Origin: Allomyces macrogynus ATCC 38327
Taxonomy: Eukaryota > Blastocladiomycota > Blastocladiomycetes > Blastocladiales > Blastocladiaceae
Assembly: GCA_000151295.1 (NCBI GenBank)
Contig: GG745350.1
Location: 252,781 to 316,780, forward strand
DNA: 64,000 nt
Direction: 5' to 3'
This document shows, in pieces, positions 1 to 9,731 of the stretch. Positions within the stretch are counted from its first letter, which is position 1. The number at the start of each line of letters is the position of its first letter. The position numbers and the translations under genes are program-made. The notes under the pieces are model-generated. The model did no database searches. It saw only the letters and a program-made list of their open reading frames with translations, and was not told where the DNA came from.

Positions 1-66
1 GTTGTGCTTACCATAGGTCGCAAAGTCCCAGTCGTCTTCAATCTCTACGTTCCAAGTATCGGCCAT
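1..66 (-). CDS. 5' exon of an unidentified protein (partial, runs off window)
   Basis: On the minus strand an ATG at 66 opens a short frame reading MADTWNVEIEDDWDFATY, followed by a good 5' splice site (GTAAGC, minus strand 11 to 6). The exon would be 55 nt and end in phase 1, and the rest of the gene lies left of the window. The peptide is acidic and Trp-rich and resembles no family I recognise. Support is only the ATG, the donor and the codon-like composition. Confidence 0.4.
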   Translation of the reverse strand, partial: MADTWNVEIEDDWDFATYGKHN

Positions 67-608
67 GCTTGTATGTTGCGCCGCGGGCTGCAAGAGGCTA
101 TTCAATCGGTCAGATCGTTCGTCGGCGGTCATGCTAAGTGCGTAATTCAGGCGAGCAACTCACGCGTCCTGCCCAAGGGCGCCATGCAGTCACGGTGGAG
201 AAGGTGCAGAAAGTTGAGGTCAGTGTCAACCAATGGAGAGTGAAGCGTTTGAATGATGCTGCACGTCTTGAGCGAGAAGTGAAGAGGCCGACGCGTCAGT
301 TGTGACTTGACGCCCATCTCTTCCTCTGTTCCTTTCCAACCGATGCCGGCCCGGCTCGTGCGCACGTTTTTTGCGGCCCTTGCACAACGACACATGTTGA
401 GATGCACACTTCCCAGTGCGTCAAGTGTGGCGAATCATGACTTGAAACAGGTCCCCTCGTTGTGTGCATCCAGTCGCGTGCCTGCCGTTGGTGGAACGGA
501 AACAACATGATTGCAACGGCCGGCAACACGGGCATGGCCAGGAACAAAAAATCAAATATGTCAAAATTGTTTCTGTGTATAGCTCGCACCGCGGATGCCC
601 TCGGTCGT
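67..608. other. intergenic
   Basis: Spacer between the 5' end of the leftmost gene and the 3' end of the aldo/keto reductase gene. Overlapping frames exist on both strands but none has a recognisable protein pattern or sensible splice sites. It probably holds the upstream region of the leftward gene at 1-66. Confidence 0.5.
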
Positions 609-1612
609 TCAATCAAACTTCTTGGTCGTCCAAAACTTGCGATACGTCGTGGTCGCGCCGACCGCATCAATCGCCTTGACCTCGTCCTCGGTCAGCGCAA
701 AGCCCTGCACCTCCACGAGCGGTGCGAGCCGGTCCGGGTTCGCCGTGGTCGACACGACCACACGGCCCTTTTGCAAATTCCACCGCAACAGCACTTGCGC
801 GCGCGTCTTCCCCGCACGTTCCGCAGCTGCATCCAGCGCGACATTCAGCGCCGTCGCGTCCACCTTGTCCGGTGACGCGGTCAGCGGCGTCAGCGGGCCG
901 TACGACGACAAAACCACGCCGTGCTCCTTGGCGTACGCGGCGAGGTCGGTCTGCTGGAGCAGAGGGTGGAACTCGATCTGGTTGATAAGCGGGAAGATCG
1001 TCGCGTGCGGGCGCAACGTCTCGAAGTGCGGAATGCCAAAGTTCGACACACCGATGTCGCGGACGAGCCCATCGCGGTGCACGGCCTCGATCTCGGCCCA
1101 GATCTCGGCCAAGGACTTCTTATTATCGGGAACGTCCTCGAGAAACGGCGCGTGCAACAGGTACTGGTCGAGGTAGTCGAGCTGCAGGAGCGCAAGCGCG
1201 CGCGTGAGCGTGCCGCGCACGTCGGTCGCGCCCTTGAACAGCTTGGAGGTGATGTAGAGGTCGGACCGCTTGAGGTCCGATTCGGCGAGGAACTCGCGGA
1301 TGGCGAGACCGACCTACAGACAGGTACGCGCGCGCGAACGGGTCAGATCGGGGCTGCAGGCACAATCGGCCGGTCGAGCGAGAGCGTCTAGCAGCGCCGT
1401 ACATCTTCTTCGGTGTTGTACATTTCGGCCGTGTCGAGGTGCCGGATCCCGGCATGCAGCGCGCGCTTGATCGAATCGACGAGCTCGCGGCTCACTGCAT
1501 TCTGATCGGCGTCCTTGGCCGGCCGCTTGAACCACTTGGTTCACGTGCCAAAGGCGATCGTGGGCACGACGCTCCCGTTGCGCAGAGTGACAGTCGCAAG
1601 CTTGGTCGTCAT
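609..1612 (-). pseudogene. aldo/keto reductase with in-frame stop codon
   Basis: NADPH-dependent aldo/keto reductase family (yeast GCY1/YPR1-like aldehyde and ketone reductases). Exon 1 is 1612-1403 and exon 2 is 1313-609, joined by an 89-nt intron (GTACGG...CTGTAG), giving 304 codons, a normal AKR length. The family tetrad is visible: Asp and Tyr in HLDTAEMYNTEEDVG, Lys in LYITSKL and His in YLLHAP. The C-terminal half is intact, including the NADP-binding part around VVVSTTANPDRL. Codon 24 is TGA (1543-1541) inside what should be AFGTGTKWFK, so a GGA Gly codon has become a stop by one base change. The next downstream Met would remove the first beta-strand. It is either a recent pseudogene or a base error; the rest of the gene shows no decay. 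Confidence 0.8.
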
Positions 1613-2022
1613 GGTGTCGTTGCTGTTGATGTTGTTGAAGAGGGCGAGTTGGAGCGGAGAGGTTTTGGGCAGTTGGAGGTTTTGTATGCCGCCGCGACGC
1701 GGTCATGACAGCGATCTTGCCGACCACCAAGCAGGAACTGATCGGAAAATGGCCGGCGTGCGACGGCGCCACCATGGCGTCGGCTCTGGCAGCCTGACAA
1801 ATTGACCGGATGGACAAGGTGATTGCGCCTGTCTCGGTCTTATGCTTCGTTCACCGACCTGATTGCGCCTTTCGCGCCAGCGGGCCGCGCGGATGATGAA
1901 CTGTGCCAGCGGGGACGTCCTTCGGGCGTCGACGAGCAGCAGTCTGCCGATAAAATCTTCCACTGTCGCATCCACAATCTTGCGATCGATGCTGTCCTTC
2001 CTCCATAACAATCCACACCACA
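1613..2022. other. intergenic
   Basis: 410 bp between the start of the aldo/keto reductase and the stop of NUP93, both on the minus strand. It should contain the reductase promoter and the NUP93 3' end. I see no recognisable gene or strong motif. Confidence 0.5.
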
Positions 2023-4684
2023 CTACGCCTCGGCCAGCACCTTCCCAACCTCGACCTCGCGCTGCGCGAGGTACGCATGCAGCTGCGGGTCCATCTTGAC
2101 CGGCACCATGCCGGCAACCACCCGAATCTGACGCGCCGTCGCGACCATTTCCGGGTCCCGCGTCGCGCGGAACGTGCGCACGGCCAAGTCCATGGCCATT
2201 CGAATCAAATCGGGGACACATGGCGTGACGACCGGATCCAAAGCGGCGATCCGAGACACATATTCGGCGGGACTCGCACGCGAGTCGGCGGGCACGAGCG
2301 CGCACGCGCGCAGAGCCTGCCACGCCTCGACGGCTGTCGCAGGCATTTCGCCGCGCCGCAGGGTAGAGGGCGCCGCGGCCATGGCATCGCGCGTCGCGAG
2401 CAGCTTGAAGTAGGCCATTTGCCACAAGGTCGTGGCGGCAGAAGCGACGCGCGCGGGCGCGTCTTGCGAGTACCGAGCGAGGAGCTGCTCGGCGTGCGCG
2501 AGCAAGGCATCGAGGGTGCGCGGGGCGGTCGCGCCGGCGCCGACGTCGGGACTGAGCAGGAAGGCCCGCGCGAGCCGGTGCGTGAGGGTGGCTAGAACCT
2601 TGGGCGCGTCGTAGCACTGCTCGTACAGGTAGAGCGCGTCGTCGAGCCGGTCCTGATCGGCGGCACGGTCCGCGGCCGCGGCCACGATCGTGCGCAAAAA
2701 GTCGGCGTTGGTCGCGAACCCGAGCAGTGCGAGGTGTGCGTCCGAGAGACCCAGTGGCGCGGTTTGCAGTGGGGCCGCCTGCACCCACTGCACGAGCTCC
2801 TCGTAGGTAAAGTCCTTCCACGCCGCGTAGGCTGGGAGCGACGCGGTGTGCGCAAGCCGGACAATGTACGCGAGTTCTGACGCGTGATCGATGCGCGTCA
2901 GGTGGTGGAGGATCATCGTGTGCAGCGGGACACTGGCCGTGTCGAGCGTCGGCAGTCCGCGCACGTCGGTCGGATCGACGGGCACGTGCAAGCACCCGTA
3001 GTAATGCAACGCGAGCGCAACGTGCAGTGCATCAACCTGGAACTCGGCGCGACGCGCGAGCGTGAGAATGGCCTTTTCAAACAGACCGCAGAGGAGTAGC
3101 AGGTTAAAGTAGACGAGCGGCGCCTGCTTCTTGGCCAGGTACGCATCGAGCTGGCCCATTTCGGCACACAGGTCAGCGGCCGTGTACTGTTCACCGAGCA
3201 GCACGAGCCGTGCCCACAGCCAGTCCTCGGTCGAGACAATGATCCCTTCGAACCGCTTGTTCTGCAACTCGCACCGGCCCACTAGCTTCAGGACCGCGAG
3301 CTTGTACGGGTCGGTCGGCGTCGGCTGGATCAGCAGTGCGTCGTAGTACTCGGCCAGGTCCTTTTCAAAGCCCGGGAACAGCTCACCGTGGCACCAGGCC
3401 GCAAAGTAGAGTCGGAACGACTCGTCGCTCGGCAGCAGCGCCGCCTGGTTTAGGTAGGCGAGCGCCTCGGTGCTTTTCCCGCACCGGATCAAAAAGTAGG
3501 CCACGACCCACATGGGCATGCCCGTGGCCGCGTCAAACTCAGCGTGCGGCAAGTCCCAGTGGTCGTACTTTTGGAACCGAAGCCGTACAAAGGCCTCGAC
3601 GCGTTTAGTCACGGTCGGGTCGCCGCCCATCATCGCCGCCTTGGGCTGCCGCCGGATCGTCTCGTCGACAAACGCGTAAAAGGCGTCCTCGAGGTACGCG
3701 CGCGAGCCAGCCAGCGGCTGGGTCTGGATCTCGGCGCGCACCGTCGGGTCGGGCGACAAGTGCTGCGCTGCGTACTCGAGCGGTCCAGCCTTGGCCGGTT
3801 TCAACATTGCGTTGAGAATGAGCCACGACTCGGCGAGCTCGGCGGGTGCCGTCGCGACCTTGGCCATTCGGTCAATCACGTTGAGCGAGTTGGCCGTCGC
3901 CGGGTTGTTCATAGCCTCGACCACGTGCTGATACGCCTGCGTCTTGGCCTCGAGCGCTGGCGCAGCGGCAGTGGCCATGACGGGCGACGCGAGCAAGCCG
4001 CGATCCGTGGTGGTGGCCGTGGTTGTGGTGGTCGTCGCGGCCGTCGTGTCGTAGGCCTGGTAGGGGCCAACCTTGGCCATGATATCGCGGCGCATCAGCT
4101 CCCAGTCGGCGTTGAGCGCCTGCTGGACGAGGCACTCGGCGTCCCAGGCCGTCTTGACCTTGCTCTCCTCGAGCGTCGTCATGACCATGTTGTCGTGCTC
4201 GTTGTTGACAAAGCCCTAGCATCGTTGCGCAGAAAACAAGTTAGCTCCGCGAGCAGAAAAACCGTCGGCCAAGCCATATAATCACGCACCTCGACGTCCG
4301 TGTCGCTGACAAGCCGAATTGGCTCGAGCGTGCGGCCGAGGTCGAGCTCATCGAGATCGTGCTTGAGCGCCTCGAAATTGAACCCCGACTGCGCCAGGAA
4401 CGACTGCCTATTCACGTGTTCCACCCGTCAACCGCGCTCACACCTAATCAGTTAACGCAAACCCTTGAAACGTACGCCTTCGCGTCCACCGCAGCTGGTG
4501 CCATGGCCGTGGCGCGCATCGACTGCTCGAGCACGCTGCGCTCAACCAATCTCTGCGACCGCGCCGCGACCTGGTCGAGATTGCGGTGCAGGTCGAGTGC
4601 GGCGGGCACGGCCGCCGCTGCGGGCGCTTGCAGCGTGCTCTCGAGCTGCTGCGACTGCTGCAGGAGCTGTTGCAGGTTCAACAT
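2023..4684 (-). CDS. NIC96: nucleoporin Nup93/Nic96
   Basis: Scaffold nucleoporin of the inner ring of the nuclear pore (Nup93 in animals, Nic96 in yeast). It anchors the channel nucleoporins through its N-terminal segment. Three exons, 4684-4476, 4407-4290 and 4215-2023, encode 839 residues, close to Nic96 (839) and human Nup93 (819). Introns are 68 nt (GTACGT...AATAG) and 74 nt (GTGCGT...GCTAG), and all phases agree. Evidence for the family is the N-terminal coiled region (MLNLQQLLQQSQQLESTL), then DAKAQSFLAQSGFNFEALKH, and DTDVEGFVNNEHDN, which matches the conserved DTDIQGFLKNEKDN block of Nup93. The rest is an all-helical solenoid. A Thr-rich stretch near residue 150 is low complexity. 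Identification rests on recalled family sequence. Confidence 0.92.
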
Positions 4685-5357
4685 GGTTGATTGAGTACTT
4701 GGAGGGGCGAACGAGGGCAGGGTGCTGATGCAATGGGCGGCGGGATGTCGCGAGCGTGCTCGTGCGCTTGCAGCTTGTCGTTGTCGGGTTGGGTTCGTTG
4801 GACTCGTCGCCCTGATCGTGCTCGACGCAGCTCGGGCGAGAATCAAGTCGAGGACAGGCTGATCTCAGCGTGACTGTTACCAGCAACCGTCCACCCGATC
4901 CCACGTTATCAAGACGCACCAACCACCCCTCCACAAAACGCCCGCCTTCCACCACCGTTTAATTTCTCTACAGATTCGTGCCAGACCCCCAATCCGAGCG
5001 TACTGTACACCCTCAGCACGTTCACTACCATGGTCATTTTGGCCAGATTTTTGCGAGTCCACTGGGCACCAGGCTTTGAATGCAAACGGGAAAAGTGATT
5101 GGAATCAGAGGACCAAGACTTAGCCTTGGAATGTTGCTCGTTTATGTTTTGATCGCCGATGCGGACATCATTTAGGGAAAGGGAATATACTCCGTGTCCT
5201 TGCAACATACCAATTGTTCCTACTGAGGGCGAATACTTGTTTTTGCTGGCTTTATCCGTTCCTCGGCTCTTCGCGACCATGGCGAATGAATGCGATGCAC
5301 GACGAAGCGTTCACTCCATTCAAAAAATTTCAAAACAGACTGCAAATCAACAATCAA
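4685..5357. other. intergenic, NUP93 upstream region
   Basis: 673 bp between the NUP93 start and the CDS1 stop, both minus strand. It is more AT-rich than the flanking exons and holds no frame that looks like a gene. It presumably contains the NUP93 promoter. Confidence 0.5.
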
Positions 5358-7173
5358 TCACACCGTTGCGGTCAGTGCCGCTGTGACCATGTCGGCCACG
5401 ACCGCAGCTGTTCTCGGCACACCCGCCTGCAGATCCAGCGCGCCGGCCTCAAGCAGCAACTGCGTGAGCTGGCGGTAGACGGCGAGCTGGTCGGAGGTAC
5501 TCAAGTGCATGAGACGCAGCAGCACGTCAGCCGCGCCGAGCCGGCCGACGAACGAGGTCACGTAAATCGACGTGAACGTGCCCACTAGAGGCGGAGGTCG
5601 GGACGTTGAGCGTGCGCGGCAAAATGAAACCGAAGAACTGCAGGAAGAACGTACTGATGAACTGGCAGTCGAACCGGTCGGTGACGCCACCGTGGCCCGG
5701 AATCAGTTCCCCGAAGTCCTTGAGCTTGAACGCGCGCTTGACGCCTGACGCAAAGAAACCGCCAAACGGCGCGATCGACGAGGCAAATAGCGATAGGACG
5801 AGTGCGTGGAACTGGAGTGGCGCAATGTGGATGGTTTTGTTGGCAAGGAACGGCTAGTTTGGGAAGAGAAATTGAGCACACGTGGATCGCGGCGGGAGGA
5901 GAGATTCGACGGCGAGGTACCAAAACGGGCGGGATCCGGTACGGTTTCGGGACAAAGACGGGGTTGACGGGACACGACACGTCCACCCAAAAACTCGAGC
6001 TCAGATCGGTCACGGGGCAAATAAAGTAGGGTACTTGAATCAGGATCGACGAGGCCTGCCAGTGGATCAAGTAAATATCACCTTCAGACAAATGCCAGGG
6101 CACAGGTTGCGTGAGAACGAATCGATGAATACGAACCACAAACCCGAATGCGAGCGTCGCGAGCGCGCCACCAACGAACCCTTCCCAAGTCTTTTTCGGC
6201 GACAGCTTGATCAGCGGTGTCTTGCCGAAGAAGAAGCCAGAGATGTAGGCAAACACGTCGTTGACGATCACGAGCGCCGACGGCAGGAAGAACCAGATCC
6301 TGTTGAGAACAAGGTGGACCGGTGAGCACGGTTGCTTGGCGAAAATGACTTGAAGAAGGAGAAGCAAACGTACAGGCCCTCGAGCACATTGTTGATAATC
6401 GCGTGCGACTGGAGCACGACGAGCAGCAGCGCCATGTGCGTCCAGGCAAATTGCGCAAATTGGAACTTGTAGTAGCCGCGCTTCAGGTTCAAGACAAAGA
6501 AGACGAGTCCAATCACGTATAGCGAGAACGAAATGAAGCGATGGTGCGTCGCGAGCGGCACGAGCACGGGCGGAATGTGCCGGAAAAAGTGCTCGAGAAT
6601 CGACACGCCGTAGAGATAGTAATTCGTCGCGGCCAGGAAATACCAATTAACGAGCCGGAACCACGGCAGTTTTTTTTCCTTGGACGGCACATGAGCAATC
6701 TGGATGACCTCCTTGAAGACGGCCAGCTGGATCGCGACCACGAGCAACACGACCCAGACGTGACCTGCGAGCAAAATCACAAAGAAGAGCGCGACCATGA
6801 TGAGCGTCCACGTCGTGCGCACCCACCAGTTGCGCCATTTCTTTTCGGGCGTGGTCGCTGCGAGCAACTCGACGGGCGGGTAGTCGGTCTCCAATTCGGC
6901 CTCGGTGCCCGACAGCGGCATCGGTGGCGGAACGCGCCCGGATCGCGACGGTCCACGTGGCACGTCAGATTCGGACGGAGGTGGAGAGCGGCGTGCTCGG
7001 GGCGTATCGCGACCACCACCGTCGGTCCTGCGCGGGCTGCTGCTCGTCGGCGCGCCACCAGAGCGGGCGGGCGAGCGGCTAGGCCCATGGTCGTCGCTTG
7101 ATGATGACGCCGACGTGGCCGTATCGACGGCGCCCGAGAGCTTGGACCGGCGGCGTTGGTACGCGGTGCGCAT
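5358..7173 (-). CDS. CDS1: phosphatidate cytidylyltransferase (CDP-diacylglycerol synthase)
   Basis: Makes CDP-diacylglycerol from phosphatidic acid and CTP in the ER membrane, the branch point to phosphatidylinositol, phosphatidylserine and cardiolipin. Four exons (7173-6374, 6299-5921, 5853-5631, 5584-5358) give 542 residues. Introns are 74, 67 and 46 nt and all phases close. The family signature is complete in exon 3: [20 protein letters not shown] followed by GVTDRFD, with the catalytic metal-binding Asp residues. Further matches are [18 protein letters not shown] and [12 protein letters not shown]. About eight hydrophobic segments follow a roughly 130-residue Ser/Pro/Arg-rich cytosolic N-terminus, which explains the length above yeast Cds1 (457). 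The start is the first ATG of the open frame (MRTAYQ). Confidence 0.95.
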
Positions 7174-7694
7174 GGTTGCTGGTGCTATTCGACAGCCGAG
7201 GAAGCGCGCTGATGAAAGGTCGGAATTGCTGTCGCTGGGCACGGGCACGTGCTTGAGCTCTGTGCTGGCGTTCACTGAGCTGAGCTTGCGGTTGTTTGCA
7301 GTTGGGAGGAGAAGCACGGCAAGGATTGCGCTTGCAGAGCCATGGTACTCCTCGTCGAGCCGTCGGCACCGTCGGCACGGTGCGTGCAATCGGATGGTGG
7401 TGTCGGCGGGTGGATGTGGTGATGGTGGACGGAGCATCAACCAGGAGCCATCGAAGCCGCCCACCCGCTGCCGCCGGGTTCTCGAAGACCACTGCCATGC
7501 AAAACGCGTGCTCCACGTGTACGGTTATGTACAGGGTGAGAGACGTGTCAAGGCCGGTTTTCCGCCTTCTCGCGAATGTGTCGTCGCGGTTGACGGCTAG
7601 TAGCTCGCTCGGGGCCCTGCCGCTGTGGACGAGCATGGCAGCCTTCACTTCACGGCAGCCGAACGCGCATCCGTGCAGCTGGATTATGAAAACA
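7174..7694. other. intergenic, CDS1 upstream region
   Basis: 521 bp between the CDS1 start and the 3' end of the next minus-strand gene. Several frames are open by chance because of the GC content. I see no conserved protein or RNA gene. Confidence 0.5.
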
Positions 7695-9541
7695 TCAGCT
7701 GGGAGCCTGGATGCATCCCATGCGACGCGCCATCGCCTCATCGGCACCTTTTTCGCCCTGCGAGCGGCGCAAAGGGAACAAGAACAGCTGCGTCGCGACC
7801 GTATCGTAGAGCGACGCGATGTCAGCGACGGCGAGCAGGAGCGTCAAGAGCAGCAGCGCAATCGATCCGACAAGTTCCCACACCAGAACACGCACGGCGG
7901 GCGCCGTATACTGCTTCGGACTGTCCGGGTCTGTCCACGACGGGAACGAGTCGCTCACCACGAGATCGACCAAATCGGTGATTTCGAACCGGTTCATGAC
8001 CCACTGGCCCGAAAATTGTTCCGTGTCGTGCAACAATTGGCCAGTCATGCGCGACAGGAACCCGAGTGTGAGCGCGGGACGCGGCTCATCACCGTCGTGC
8101 TGCCGCGGCAGCGATGACGACGGCGCGACCGAGTCCACAATGGTATTATCGAGGCACCGGAGCCGGTGCTCCGAATCCTGATCGACAATACACGTAACGG
8201 CAACATAGTCGCCCGGCTGCGCGAACTTGGTCGACTGCAGCGGATCCGGGCTGCATCGCGTCCGCATCGTCACCTTGCATACTTGCGCGCCGCTCAAGTA
8301 CTGCAGCGACTCATTCAGCTGCACGGCCGGCAACGGCGCCACGTTCTTGTCGGCTGACCGCATCGACATGAGCCCAGACAGCGCGATTAGGCAGTGGAGA
8401 GGGCCCGACCGGTTTGTTATCGCCGCCTTACGCAAACGGCGACTTGGCGTCATCGGCCGTGCCCGAGCCGCTGTCGAGCCCAATCGTCCCGCTCTTGATC
8501 GTGAACTGGTTGTCGGATCCCGCCATCTTGGTGCACGTCTGCTTTGCCGACTCGACGGCCAGTTGGAACAAGAGGCGCGGTTGCGCGTCGAGTTGCCGTG
8601 CCGCGGCGACCGCTTCAGAGACTGTGACGAGCGGTGAGACCATGGTGCCATTGGTCGCGGTCGTCAGCGACCCAAACAGGAGCATCTCGTACTCGCCCTT
8701 GGCCGCGCGGTCGGGATCCATGTGCAAGAGCACGGCGGCCGCGGAAACCGTCGCCGTGTTGGGTGCCGCGCCCGGGTTCGCGGAATTGTAGCCCAAGTAA
8801 TGCAGCGCCGTCGAGCGCGTCTCGCGGCTCCCACCGTGTGCACTGGACGCGTTGTCCGGCATCCGCGAGCCCGCAATCTTGAAATCACCAAACGCTGTGG
8901 TCCCAAACTGCGTGGCCGTCGTGTCGGCGTCATCTTGTCGACTGTTTCGTGTCGTGGATGAACCTCAGAGGCACACACGCGGGCTCTCGCCGCTGGGTTG
9001 AGGGAACGGCACGGCCGTGATCATCTATCTGGTCGACATCGTCGGAAACCTCGATGGGGTAGATGCGCTGGTGCTATCGGGTGGAGAAGGCTGTTTGCAC
9101 CGAGGATGAGCAACTGGAACGTTCAAGGCCATGGAATGTTGGTAAATTAACATTTGCGACGTACGATTCCTTGCACGTTGAAGCGCTGACTCGACATTGA
9201 CTCCATGTCCAGTCCAACGGTCCCTTTGCCCGTGATCCTGTCGGCCAGTCGGCCAGCCAGAACCGATTTCAACGAACAGATCCACGGCCGAAACTGACGA
9301 TTTGCTGGTGGAGAGGTTTGACGCCGCATCACAGCACTGATCTGCGAACCGCATCGATCTCGGCCTCTGTCAAGGTCCCGAGCACGCGAACCCACGCCTT
9401 GTCACCGGCGTTGGCGAACTTGTCTTGGATGACCGACTGCAACAACGCAGTGGTGGTGCAGCGATGCACGGGCATGGCATACTGCACCGATGGCACGCTG
9501 ATGCGGTGCATCGCGTTGGACGGGCGCACCCATGCGTCCAT
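7695..9541 (-). pseudogene. membrane protein of unknown family, copy A, frame disrupted
   Basis: Paralogue of the plus-strand gene that starts at 9732. Blocks shared by the two copies: ALLQSVIQDKF...VRVLGTLTEAEI then FADQC (9460-9310), a DPDRAAKGEYE block (about 8715), SLQYLSGAQVC (about 8300), NRFEITDLVD, SWTDPDSPKQY, and a hydrophobic segment ending in SLYDTVATQLFLF before the stop at 7695. At 9345 the frame shifts between TEAEID and RFADQC; compared with copy B the spacing differs by 5 nt. Another frame change lies between about 8430 and 8370. A GTAAGG donor is present at 8431-8426, but no AG acceptor I found restores the frame. I cannot place the start. I do not recognise the family. Either a decaying gene or one with unsolved introns. 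Confidence 0.5.
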
Positions 9542-9731
9542 CGCACGCCGGCTAATGCTCCCGAACCGACACCGTCAACACCGTCGTCGATGCGAACAAA
9601 CGGGACCTGAGCACACTGGGCCTGGGCGGGTCCAACAGCAGCGCGTGCGCCCACTCGTGTACTCCTGACCAAGCTGCCCTAAAAGACGCTCCAATCTGCA
9701 CGCGCAACCACGACGCGGTCCCCGTTTCGAC

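Noticed and set aside
1541..1543. TGA read as a sense codon (alternative genetic code)
   Set aside because: Other genes in the window end in TGA (SSUH2-like, CHD1, CDC50, UMP1) and have TGG for conserved Trp, so a general reassignment is not supported.
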